A stretch of 64,000 nt of DNA from an uncultured Verrucomicrobiales bacterium (GTDB taxonomy: Bacteria; Verrucomicrobiota; Verrucomicrobiia; Verrucomicrobiales; Akkermansiaceae), in the NCBI GenBank assembly GCA_937928545.1, contig CALGJQ010000005.1, positions 62,001 to 126,000 on the forward strand, written 5' to 3'. The position numbers and the translations under genes were made by a program. Under the pieces are notes generated by a model. That model made no database searches and was not told the origin of the DNA. It worked only from the letters and a program-made list of their open reading frames with translations. This document shows positions 17,741 through 28,711 of the stretch, piece after piece. Positions within the stretch are counted from its first letter, which is position 1, and the number at the start of each line of letters is the position of its first letter.

Positions 17741-17942
17741 GGCTTTTGGACTGAAGGTTTATTGGAGGGACACCGTCTTTCGGGGATTTTGTGTTTGGAG
17801 TTGGTTTCGCGACTAGATGGATTTCTCCTTTCCTCGATCTTTGGGAGACAAACAATTTCTAGTTTTGGGGACAAGTTCAAAGCTGGAATGATTTCCTTCG
17901 TTTCAGGGCTAAATAGATAGGAGCTTACTTTTAGAGATGAAC

Positions 17943-19178
17943 CTAGAAAGATCCACTCAGTCCAATGGAGAATATGTCGACGCTTCCTTCGATTTCTCCG
18001 AGGAAGGCTTCGGTGTTTCCGCCTGCGGATTTTGGGGCGAGGGAGAGGTCATCGGCGAAGACGTGAGTGTAGCCGAGGTCGAGGGTGTAGGTGTCGTTGA
18101 GGACGTAAGAGGCGCCGAGGGAAAGCCAGGTGCGGTCGGCATCTGGGATGCGGAGGGTGGCGTTGCTGGAATCGACGGGGCTTTCATCGTAGGCGACACC
18201 GGCACGGAGGGTGAGTCGGTCGTTGTGTTTGTAGGTGGTTCCGACGGAGAAGCGGAAGGCGTCTTTCCAGTTTTGCTCTTTGGAAAAGGCGGCATCGATC
18301 GCTGGGTTGACCTTGGGGTCGAGGCTTTGGAATTTACTCCAGTTGGTCCAGAGGACGTCAGCGTGAATGGCCCATTGTGGGTTGAGCTCGTGGTAGGCGC
18401 TGAATTCGAGGGTGTCCGGGAGTTCGACTTCGAGGAAGGCATCGTTGTAAGTGCCTGCGAAAGGTCCGAAGGCGGTTCCGACTTCGGCTTTGCCTTCGAG
18501 CTTTAAGTCGATGCTGGAACGATAGTGGAGACCAAAGCGGGTGCCTTCATTGAGTTCGAAGAGAACGCCAAGATTGTAGCCGAAGCCCCAATCATCGCCC
18601 TCGAGGTCGAAGAGGTTTGCGCCCCCGGCTTGAAGTGAGGTGAGATTGCCGTCGGTATAGAGGGCATCGAAACCGGCTCCGAGAGACCACTGCTCGTTCA
18701 CTTTATAGGAAAGGGCAGGGTTGAAGTTGACGGTGAGGAGGTCGCTGTAATTTGAGACGGCGGCGCTGGAGAAGTTGGTGGTGTAGTCAGACTTTAAACC
18801 GTAGGTGGTGTAGCTTCCGAAACCGATGGTGACTTGCTCGTTGAGCTTTTTGGTGAGGTAGGCGTAGGGGACGACGGCATCAAGAATCACGTCGCGGTTG
18901 CTAATGGCTCGGCCAGCAGGTGGGTTGTCGGCAAAGCCGCGGCCATTGGCATCGACATGAGGGAGGACGATGTTTGCTCCGACCGAGAATGACCAGTCGT
19001 CGAGCAAGCTCATGCCCGCGGGGTTCGAGCCGAGGATGGAGGCGTCATCACCGATGGCGGCTTCACCAGAGAAGGCGCGTCCGAGGCCGTTGCCGGAGCG
19101 CTCGGCGAGTTGATAGCCCGCGCCGTGAGCGGTCGAGGTGAGAAGGAGGGCTGAGAGGGAGAGTTTGAGCAGAGGCAT
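17943..19178 (-). CDS. FadL/OmpP1-type outer-membrane transport protein
   Basis: This 411-residue protein has a signal peptide ending LTSTAHGAGYQL. The mature N-terminus GAGYQLAERSGNGLGRA with SILGSNPAGMSLL is the FadL hatch signature (NPAG). A long array of alternating beta strands follows, and the protein ends in phenylalanine (LSGSF), as expected of an outer-membrane barrel inserted by BamA. The family takes up long-chain fatty acids or other hydrophobic compounds; the substrate here is unknown. Length is typical (about 400-450). It confirms a two-membrane cell envelope. Confidence 0.92.
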   Translation of the reverse strand: MPLLKLSLSALLLTSTAHGAGYQLAERSGNGLGRAFSGEAAIGDDASILGSNPAGMSLLDDWSFSVGANIVLPHVDANGRGFADNPPAGRAISNRDVILDAVVPYAYLTKKLNEQVTIGFGSYTTYGLKSDYTTNFSSAAVSNYSDLLTVNFNPALSYKVNEQWSLGAGFDALYTDGNLTSLQAGGANLFDLEGDDWGFGYNLGVLFELNEGTRFGLHYRSSIDLKLEGKAEVGTAFGPFAGTYNDAFLEVELPDTLEFSAYHELNPQWAIHADVLWTNWSKFQSLDPKVNPAIDAAFSKEQNWKDAFRFSVGTTYKHNDRLTLRAGVAYDESPVDSSNATLRIPDADRTWLSLGASYVLNDTYTLDLGYTHVFADDLSLAPKSAGGNTEAFLGEIEGSVDIFSIGLSGSF

Positions 19179-19257
19179 GAGAAGTCAATTGTGTGTGTGG
19201 TGTCGTGTGAGAACACCTTCCGACGAGACTGACTTCTTGCGCGGTTCCGTCAAGTTT

Positions 19258-20241
19258 TCAAGGAACCGGAACCCGGCCCATCAGGCGGACAATGATTTCA
19301 TCCGTGGTGACATTCTCCGCTTCGGCTTCGTAGGAAAGGAGGATGCGGTGGCGGAGGATCTCGGGCGCGAGTGATTTGACGTCGGCTGGGGTGACGAAGG
19401 CGCGGCCTTCGAGGAAGGCACGGGCGCGGGCGGCGCGGGCGAAGTTGATGGTGGCTCGCGGGGAGGCTCCGGCCATGATGAGATTTTTTAAAGAGCCTTC
19501 ATACTCGCCGGGAGTGCGGGTGGCTTGCACGAGGTCGACGATGTATCCGCGAACCGCGGAGTCGATGTAGATTTGATCAACGAGCAGTCGGCTGTGCGCG
19601 ATCGCTTCCGGGCTGGTGACGGCGCTGGTGGCCTCATTGGCTTGAGAGGAAGACATGCGGTCGAGGATATCGAGCTCTTCCTCGCGGCTGGGGTAATCGA
19701 CGGTGACCTTGAGAAGGAAGCGGTCGAGCTGGGCCTCTGGGAGCGAGTAAGTTCCTTCTTGGTCGATGGGGTTCATGGTCGCCAGAACGAGGAAGGGGCG
19801 GGGAAGGGCGTAGGTTTTATCGCCAATCGTGACTTGGCGTTCCTGCATCGCTTCGAGAAGGGCGGATTGGACCTTGGCGGGGGCGCGGTTGACTTCGTCA
19901 GCGAGGACGAGGTTGGCAAAGATGGGGCCGAGCTTGGGGGCGAAGGTCTTTTCATCCGGATGATAGATCATGGTGCCGAGAAGGTCGGCAGGGAGGAGAT
20001 CGGGAGTGAACTGGATGCGGGCGAATTGGGCTTGCAGGGAACCGGCGAGGGCTTTGACGGCGAGGGTTTTTGCAAGCCCGGGGACACCTTCGAGGAGAAT
20101 GTGGCCATGACTCAGGAGGCCGATGAGGAGCTTATCGATGAGGTTTTCTTGCCCCACGATGACGCGGCTCATTTCTGAGCGGATGTTGCCAACCCAGGCG
20201 CTGGACTCGGAGATTTGTTTTTGAAGTTCCTGTGGATCCAT
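19258..20241 (-). CDS. MoxR-family AAA ATPase
   Basis: This 327-residue protein has the MoxR Walker A EGVPGLAKTLAVKAL (about residues 54-68), Walker B ADEVNRAPAK, sensor 1 ATMNPIDQEGTYSLPEAQLD and the arginine-finger region RFLLKV. MoxR proteins act as chaperones, usually with VWA-domain and DUF58 partners encoded next door. Here the neighbours are fadL and phoD, so it is an orphan MoxR. A functional link with the DUF4175-like/squalene-cyclase-fold operon at 47-53 kb is possible, since such genes often occur together in this phylum, but that is inference. Confidence 0.93.
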   Translation of the reverse strand: MDPQELQKQISESSAWVGNIRSEMSRVIVGQENLIDKLLIGLLSHGHILLEGVPGLAKTLAVKALAGSLQAQFARIQFTPDLLPADLLGTMIYHPDEKTFAPKLGPIFANLVLADEVNRAPAKVQSALLEAMQERQVTIGDKTYALPRPFLVLATMNPIDQEGTYSLPEAQLDRFLLKVTVDYPSREEELDILDRMSSSQANEATSAVTSPEAIAHSRLLVDQIYIDSAVRGYIVDLVQATRTPGEYEGSLKNLIMAGASPRATINFARAARARAFLEGRAFVTPADVKSLAPEILRHRILLSYEAEAENVTTDEIIVRLMGRVPVP

Positions 20242-20292
20242 CAGTGCGGGGATGCTGGCAAATTCGGGAGGGCTTGAGAAAGAAAAATGAAT

Positions 20293-21300
20293 TTAACTCT
20301 CGGGGAAAAGGATCTTGGTCACGCTCTGGGCTTTTCCTTCCTTCGATTGCACGGTGAGGGTGACGGCGGGCGTCTTCTTGCCCCAGTCGATGTCGACTAA
20401 GCCGTAGTTTGTCGAGCGGGTGAAGGTGCCGGGGAGGCGGAGTGGGCCGGGGTCATCGGGTGCGCCGGCGTGGGTCATGCCGCTGGAGGTCATTTCGTAG
20501 AGGTCGTAGGAGAGTCCGCTTTGTTTTTTTTCCATCTTACTGACTTCAGCAAGGTGACGGTCACCGCTGAGGAGAATCGTGGGGCCGGAGTTTGTGTCCT
20601 TGAGGAGCTTGAAGAAGCGCGCGCGCTCATCGGGCATGTTGGCCCATTTTTCGAAGCGGTGAGCGGTGGCGAGAATTTGGATCGAGCTGACAATGACGCG
20701 GAGATCAGCCGGTTTTTTGAGTTCGGCGGCGAGCCATGCCCACTGAGCTTTGCCGAGCATGGTGGCTTCGGGGCCGTGTTGAGGGACGTAGACTTTGCGA
20801 CGACCTTCTTTGACTTGGGGAAGGACGCTGCGGAAGCTGCGGGTGTCGAGATTGATGATTTGAAGGCGCTTTCCATCGGGACCCATCATTTTGGAGTGAT
20901 AAATGCCGGGTGTCTTGCGGGCCTCGTGATCGGCGGGGAAGTCGAAGGCCTCGAAGAAAAGCTTGGCGGAGGTTTCCTTGAAGGGGAACTCGCGGCCGGC
21001 ATCGTTGAGGCCGTAGTCGTGATCATCCCAAGTGGCGAGGATGGGGACGTTTTTCTTAAAAGCGGCGTAGTCGGGCTGGGCGTTGAGGCGACGGTATTTT
21101 TCGGCCATCACTTTTTCGTCATCGGTGTCGCCGTAGATGTTGTCGCCCATGAAGAGGAAGAGCTGAGGCTGATCGGCGGCGATGACTTTGAAGAGTCCTT
21201 TATCGCGTTCCGGTTTGTAGCACGAGCCGCAGGCGAGGCGGGTAATGGGCTGCTCGGCGAGAAGCGGGGTGATGAGCAGGAGTGCGAGAAGGCGTTTCAT
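20293..21300 (-). CDS. PhoD-type metallophosphatase, exported
   Basis: The ATG at 21298-21300 gives 335 residues starting MKRLLALLLITPLLAEQP, a signal peptide. The mature enzyme has the PhoD metal-site motifs: RLACGSCYKPERD, LFLFMGDNIYGD, ATWDDHDYGLND and LSGDRHLAEV. PhoD enzymes are calcium/iron-dependent phosphodiesterases or phosphomonoesterases of the periplasm. A longer reading frame upstream would overlap recQ and lacks a signal, so I rejected it. Length is a little short for PhoD, with no N-terminal Fn3-like domain. Confidence 0.9.
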   Translation of the reverse strand: MKRLLALLLITPLLAEQPITRLACGSCYKPERDKGLFKVIAADQPQLFLFMGDNIYGDTDDEKVMAEKYRRLNAQPDYAAFKKNVPILATWDDHDYGLNDAGREFPFKETSAKLFFEAFDFPADHEARKTPGIYHSKMMGPDGKRLQIINLDTRSFRSVLPQVKEGRRKVYVPQHGPEATMLGKAQWAWLAAELKKPADLRVIVSSIQILATAHRFEKWANMPDERARFFKLLKDTNSGPTILLSGDRHLAEVSKMEKKQSGLSYDLYEMTSSGMTHAGAPDDPGPLRLPGTFTRSTNYGLVDIDWGKKTPAVTLTVQSKEGKAQSVTKILFPES

Positions 21301-21437
21301 GCCTTTTGTTCTAACGGCGTTTCTGGAGAATACTAGGAGCAGTTTTCTGGATGAATCGCGAATTCGTGCGAATTTGGGGTGAGGAGAAAATCTCGGATTT
21401 TTAGATTTAGAAATTCGGGTTTCTCTCGGAACGAGGG

Positions 21438-23390
<1,953 letters not shown>

Positions 23391-23405
23391 CCAAGAAAGG
23401 GTATG

Positions 23406-26400
23406 CTATGGATTGCGAGTTACAAAGACGCGATAGTAGTTCTCTTTCTGACTTCGGATGAAGGATGCTTCCATTTCGAGCGAAGTGGCGGTGACTCTCA
23501 CAGGAGGAAGTGCGACGGGTGACCAGTTGATGAGGTCGGGAGATTTTTGCAGGGTGACTTGGGCGTCATTGCGATCAAGGGGAAGAGAGAGGGAAAGCTC
23601 GACCGAAGTGTTCCTGAGAGTGAAGCCGAAGCCGGGAGCTGGATCGAAGGAATCTGGATCTAGGCCGAGGGCGTATTCGATGAGGTTGGAGAGACCGTCG
23701 CCATCTTCATCGCCGGACTCGCTGAGGCCGTTGGCCCAGTCGTCGAAGGTGTTGCTGACGGCGGCGGTTCCAGGCGAGGGGGCGAGAGCGGTCCAGTTGG
23801 CTGCGTCATTGCCATAGCTGTGTTCACTGACCTTAAGGAGCGCGAGGCCAGTGCCATCGGCATCGCTGGTCCAAGGAACCTCAGTCCCGTAGTTGACTCG
23901 GTCGATGCGGATAAATTTGGTTTCCATGAGGTCGTCGAGAAGGCCCGGCATTTCGAGTTGAATGGTTTCGCCAGAGTTGGAAAGGGCGCCATCCGTCCAA
24001 GTGAAGATCTGAGTTCCGGCGGGAGTCGAAAATTGGTTGCTGAAAGCCGTGGCATCGCGAGTGACAATGATCCTTTCGCGTGGAGCGATGGAGGAACCGA
24101 TGGGGAATTCAAAGCCGATGCCCTGATCGAGCTTCCAGCCACGATTGAAGGAGTTGTCGAAAAGCGAGACGGTGGAATTAGTGATGTTCAGGAGTTCGAG
24201 GTATTCGGCGTTTTCATCTCCATCGACGTTATACATGATCTCAGAAATAACGACGGGGCCGCTGATGGGAGGAGCGTTTTGAGATCCCATCGTAGGCGTT
24301 TCGAGGCGAACGAAGTTGTAGGTTCCGGTGCTGGGCTTGAAATAGAAGCCGATGGTTTCGCCGACTTGCGAAGCTCCGAAGTCTTCGGAGAAGCGATAGC
24401 CGGTGAGGTTGTTATCGACCGCTGAGCTGAGGTGGAGGGTTTCGCCAGTGTTGCTGAGTGCGAATGGCGTTACGATATTAGGATCGACACTTGAGGGGCC
24501 AAAATTGAGGTCTTCAAAAAATACGTGGTATCCTCCGGCGGCGATGATGGTGCCATCGGGAATACGGTATTTACTGAGGTCTGATCCATCATCGCTGAGG
24601 AACCAACCGCCGATGTCAATGTCGGCGTTGGTGCGGTTGTGGAGCTCGATCCAGTCTTCATCATTTCCGGAGTTGGCGAGGATTTCATTGATGACGACGG
24701 TATTAGAATTTTGAAAGGGGAAGTCGAGAGGTGAGAAGGTATAGGCAGCTCCCATATCGACCGTGGATCCGTCAGGATCGAAGGGGTGGTTAGGATCGCC
24801 TGTGTCGATGCCGGGGGAATCTGGCAAAAGACCGAAGTCGAGATTCAGGGGGTCGAGGAACCTGGGGTCGGTGTTGAGATTCGCGGTGCCGAAGAGGGGG
24901 AGGGTATCGCTTAGGCTATATGAAGTGGTGACAGTCGAGAGAGAGTCGACGGTGACAGGCTGATCACATCCCGAGAAAATAGTATTTGAAATCACCGCAG
25001 TGCCCCCGCCGGCTCCGAAATTTTTCTCAAAGACTGCGACGCCTTCAGCGCAATCGATAAAAGTATTTTGATCGACGAGCACCGAAGAACTTTCATCCTT
25101 AATGCCGACCCCTTGTAACGAACCTACGATAAGGTTTCGTCTCATTACCACGCTTGAACCTTGGCCCACTGAGACGCCTTTGTCAGAGTTATAAAAGAGA
25201 GTGTTGCCCTCAAGCAGGACATTGACACATTGTTCGCCAGTATCGATACCATCACTATTGAATCCGCGGAAATTGTAGATTCGACAATCGCGAATGATCC
25301 CGTTGATGACGCCGTCATAATCGATGGCATCAGTATCCGGTGCGTTATTTCCAGTGAAGGTGCATCGGATTGTTTCTGCGGCACCTTGCTTCACATTAAT
25401 ACCATCTCCGGTGAGAGGGATATCGATCATCGAGTCACGGAGGCTTAGGGAACCACCTCGGAAAAAGAGAGGGCCACGTGAGCCTCCGATGTCGAGAAAT
25501 TCTAAGTCGAGAGTGGCATTCAATCCCGAGATCGCTGAGGGGTAAACGACAGGATCATCACCCTGCGTCGCGTCACGAACAATGACATGAGAAAGGGAAG
25601 AGGTGGTTGTGGGGTTTTCAAAGGAAAGTCCACCCCAAGTATGTCCCAAGCGACCTTGGATTGTCACTTCATTGCCTTCTACGCCATTCACGATGAGTGT
25701 GCCCATGACGCGTATGTCCAAGTTTCTTTGCATCTCAAGGATGACTCCTTCTGGGATAGTGAGAGTGATGCCAGAAGGAATGATGAGGTCCTCTTCAATG
25801 GCGTAAATGGTGTCCGCTAAGAGCGTCGTATCTTCTCCAAGTTCTCCGCCGAGAGCTGGGGCATTTGTGGGGACGAACTTGGCAATGATGCCTCCAGATT
25901 GACTCAGATTAAAGGTTGTCTCTTGCGGTCCCTCAACGCCAACCCAGCAATCGAAACGATAGCCTGGAGCGGGTAGGGCTTCGATCGTTGTTTCGATGTT
26001 TGGGAATACCGAGAGCTGGCCGTCGGGAACCTCCACTCCTTGAATCCGGAAGGAACCTGCGCCTGTTGTGGCGAGGGTAAGTAGGATTGGGGAGTCTTGA
26101 TCGAGCTGATTCATGACTTCTGCGAGAAGGTTTCCTTCGCGTGAGCTGGCGTAGCTCTTCATACTCTCTAATGAGGAGAGGTACGTTGATTCAGAAGGAG
26201 CGCCACCCCAACGAGCACTTGTGCGATTCATTTCCTGACGAGGAACGGCACCGAGTTCGTCGATGATACTGTGAATTCTTTCGGATTTGAAGGTTGAGGC
26301 GTTGTGTGCTGCGAAGCGCTGAGCAAGTTTCCCTTTAAAGGAGTCGTTGGCGATGAGAAAGCGGAGAGTCTGCTCACGATTCATCATTGAGGAAAGAGTG

Positions 26401-28586
26401 CCACCACTTGCATTAGCAAAGGTGCGATCCATATCAGGAACAAACCACCGCCACTTTGAACCAGCACGGTGAGGTTTCCAAATTTCACGATTTCCGGTCC
26501 AACTCGAATTATTGCTCCAGCTCTCCGTGATCACGAAGTCCATGAAACTTTCGAGATCAATTCGAGATTCGACAAAGGCCCAGATTCCGGGATCGTTGAG
26601 GTCATTTGTCTGAATAAAGCTATGGAAATTTAACCACTCGTCCAAGCTGCCGTTTTCAAGAGTGGGAGTGCCACTTGTGCTTTCAAATCTCATATGGTCA
26701 TACTCACCATCGCTAACTCCGTAGTGTTGAAAGAACCAGTTATCGTCCCAGCGATCTCGGATGTTGTAGTGTCCCCAATATTCTCCGTTGATGAAGACGG
26801 TTGCAGCTCTCAGTTTGTTCGTTTCGACTTCTAGTCTATCCTTCGCGATCTCGTCGAAGATGGGGTCGGTGAGCCGAGCTCCGGTATAGTTGTCTCCACC
26901 TTCACGGATGGTGAGTGCCGTGAAAATTGGGATCTTAGAGCCAGGGAAAAGGTCATATTTTAATTCGTCATCCCCATACTTACCGCGAGTGACGAAGTTC
27001 ATCGCTCGTTGAAAATGGGCTGCCCAGTTGTTCTCTCCTCCCATGCGGATCCCACCATTCACTGAGAATCCCTCGCTTCCGTCATTGGGAAAAAATTCAA
27101 GATGTCCGGGAGCGTCTTTGCCTTTGTAAACTGCTGGACCTACTCCCACATTTGGCTCGTGTTGATTGAGGTAGATTCCAATGTCATCTCCGAAGAGCGT
27201 CTCGGGTTCGGCAGTGATCGAAAGCACTGGCATGCCATTGAACTCTTCACCAATTAGATAGGTCTGAGTGATGATCTTACCTGGAACTTTCCCACTCTCG
27301 AAAACCCGGGCACGAATGACGGTGGGCGAATCGATCGTGAGAGAGTCGGTATAAAGGAGATCATTTGATTGTGGTTCTCGGCCATCGAGGGTGTAGCGGA
27401 TCTGGCCAGCGCTCGTGCCCAAGGAAACTTCTTGGGCATCGGGATAGAGACCACCTTTTGGGGAAATCTCGACCACTGTGCTCGTGGCTCTGAGATCATT
27501 GACCGCGTTCCCTTCGTTTGCAGCTCCGGGGGTGCTTCGGTCGAGTTGAACCCAGACAGAGGGATCATCTGGTGACCGAGCTAGTGGCACATCGGTGATT
27601 TGCTGAGTGTAGGTGACTGAGTCGAGAGTAGAGACTTCGGTGAACTGAATTCCTTTCAGGCTGAGATCGAGACGCATATCCACTGAGGTTTGACTAATCT
27701 GGTGGACCTCTACCGCGAGAACATTGGTGCCCGAGATCAAAAAATCTGGGGGAAGATTGTAGTCGTTGAAGTAGGTCTCTTCTGGCTGAGCGGTGGCAAC
27801 GAGAGCTTCCGTGGATGAGCTTAATTCACCCTCGGGAAGGTTTCTCCGGACGATTTCGTTCCCGTTGAGGTAAATAACGGCGGAATCATCGACTTGAAGG
27901 CTAAGAAGGAGCGAGTCGAAGATGGCAGGATCTCCGACAGTGAAGTGGTGTCGGAAGTAGGAGGTTATGTGGCGGTTATCGTCATCACTACCGTAGGAGA
28001 TTTCAGTCACTTCCTCATCGCCGTAGCCGAGGGGCGCGGGACCAGAGGACCACAGGCTATCGTCGAAAAGTCGATCCCGCCATAGTGTAGATTGGGACGA
28101 GCCGTCGTCGAGATAGCTCCAAACACTTCCGAGATCGATGAGATCCGTAGTTTCGGTTGCTGTGACTGAGGTTAGGACCACTGATTCTCCGGCTGAAGAG
28201 AGGGAAAAGTTGCTATGGTATTTTTCGGTCGAGAAGTCTCTAGAGGGCCAGTAATCTCTTCGGTGAATTTCCCCAATGGCTGCATCATAACCATCCGCCA
28301 TGATTAAGAGATATCCGCCTGCCGGTATTGTGGCACCTGAGGGGATCGACCACTTGTAAGGTCTGGCAGGATTGTCACTTAAAAAGAAGCCGCCTATCGG
28401 GGCATCACTTGAATCAGAGTTATGAAGTTCAATCCAGTCTGGGTAATCCTCGAAGTCGGTAATGTCGGCAAAAGACCGCGTATTAGATGCCATCAACTCG
28501 TTGATACGAACTTCAGCGAAGGTCGGTAATGAGGAGATGAGAAGGAAGGAAGCAAAAGAGACACGCAGCACATAGTGAAAGAACAC
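23406..28586 (-). CDS. Giant secreted protein: lamin-tail, CotH-kinase, parallel beta-helix domains
   Basis: This 1726-residue protein starts at a GTG (28586, or 28571) with a signal peptide ending SLPTFAEV. In order I see: a lamin-tail domain (VRINELMASNTRSF, about 25-165), a beta-sandwich, a chitobiase C-terminal-type domain (about 372-445, IRYTLDGREP), a CotH kinase-like domain (about 450-800; WGHYNIRDRWDDNWF, WRWFVPDMDRTF), an InlB-like repeat (about 830-910), a right-handed beta-helix (about 960-1240), and two more lamin-tail domains (VVINEILAN near 1298; VVISEIMYN near 1443). The end has DEDGDGLSNLIEYALG (about 1623) and a beta-rich tail of the kind seen in verrucomicrobial secreted proteins. 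Role unknown; polysaccharide binding or spore-coat-like protein phosphorylation are possible. Confidence 0.9.
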   Translation of the reverse strand: MFFHYVLRVSFASFLLISSLPTFAEVRINELMASNTRSFADITDFEDYPDWIELHNSDSSDAPIGGFFLSDNPARPYKWSIPSGATIPAGGYLLIMADGYDAAIGEIHRRDYWPSRDFSTEKYHSNFSLSSAGESVVLTSVTATETTDLIDLGSVWSYLDDGSSQSTLWRDRLFDDSLWSSGPAPLGYGDEEVTEISYGSDDDNRHITSYFRHHFTVGDPAIFDSLLLSLQVDDSAVIYLNGNEIVRRNLPEGELSSSTEALVATAQPEETYFNDYNLPPDFLISGTNVLAVEVHQISQTSVDMRLDLSLKGIQFTEVSTLDSVTYTQQITDVPLARSPDDPSVWVQLDRSTPGAANEGNAVNDLRATSTVVEISPKGGLYPDAQEVSLGTSAGQIRYTLDGREPQSNDLLYTDSLTIDSPTVIRARVFESGKVPGKIITQTYLIGEEFNGMPVLSITAEPETLFGDDIGIYLNQHEPNVGVGPAVYKGKDAPGHLEFFPNDGSEGFSVNGGIRMGGENNWAAHFQRAMNFVTRGKYGDDELKYDLFPGSKIPIFTALTIREGGDNYTGARLTDPIFDEIAKDRLEVETNKLRAATVFINGEYWGHYNIRDRWDDNWFFQHYGVSDGEYDHMRFESTSGTPTLENGSLDEWLNFHSFIQTNDLNDPGIWAFVESRIDLESFMDFVITESWSNNSSWTGNREIWKPHRAGSKWRWFVPDMDRTFANASGGTLSSMMNREQTLRFLIANDSFKGKLAQRFAAHNASTFKSERIHSIIDELGAVPRQEMNRTSARWGGAPSESTYLSSLESMKSYASSREGNLLAEVMNQLDQDSPILLTLATTGAGSFRIQGVEVPDGQLSVFPNIETTIEALPAPGYRFDCWVGVEGPQETTFNLSQSGGIIAKFVPTNAPALGGELGEDTTLLADTIYAIEEDLIIPSGITLTIPEGVILEMQRNLDIRVMGTLIVNGVEGNEVTIQGRLGHTWGGLSFENPTTTSSLSHVIVRDATQGDDPVVYPSAISGLNATLDLEFLDIGGSRGPLFFRGGSLSLRDSMIDIPLTGDGINVKQGAAETIRCTFTGNNAPDTDAIDYDGVINGIIRDCRIYNFRGFNSDGIDTGEQCVNVLLEGNTLFYNSDKGVSVGQGSSVVMRRNLIVGSLQGVGIKDESSSVLVDQNTFIDCAEGVAVFEKNFGAGGGTAVISNTIFSGCDQPVTVDSLSTVTTSYSLSDTLPLFGTANLNTDPRFLDPLNLDFGLLPDSPGIDTGDPNHPFDPDGSTVDMGAAYTFSPLDFPFQNSNTVVINEILANSGNDEDWIELHNRTNADIDIGGWFLSDDGSDLSKYRIPDGTIIAAGGYHVFFEDLNFGPSSVDPNIVTPFALSNTGETLHLSSAVDNNLTGYRFSEDFGASQVGETIGFYFKPSTGTYNFVRLETPTMGSQNAPPISGPVVISEIMYNVDGDENAEYLELLNITNSTVSLFDNSFNRGWKLDQGIGFEFPIGSSIAPRERIIVTRDATAFSNQFSTPAGTQIFTWTDGALSNSGETIQLEMPGLLDDLMETKFIRIDRVNYGTEVPWTSDADGTGLALLKVSEHSYGNDAANWTALAPSPGTAAVSNTFDDWANGLSESGDEDGDGLSNLIEYALGLDPDSFDPAPGFGFTLRNTSVELSLSLPLDRNDAQVTLQKSPDLINWSPVALPPVRVTATSLEMEASFIRSQKENYYRVFVTRNP

Positions 28587-28660
28587 GAATGGGACATCCC
28601 CGTCAAATAAGGATTTAGCGGTCTTAAAAGGAGCTTATTGGCCATTTTTGAGACCTGCTA

Positions 28661-28690
28661 TTGAAGTTTGGCAGTGTTCCGATCTAGACT
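28661..28690 (+). promoter_or_regulatory. Possible sigma70-type promoter
   Basis: TTGAAG (28661-28666) and TAGACT (28685-28690) are 18 bases apart, 21 bases before the ATG of the 428-residue protein gene. Each matches four of six consensus bases. A Shine-Dalgarno-like GAAGGA (28701-28706) follows. Confidence 0.3.
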
Positions 28691-28711
28691 CTTTCGGGAA
28701 GAAGGATATTC

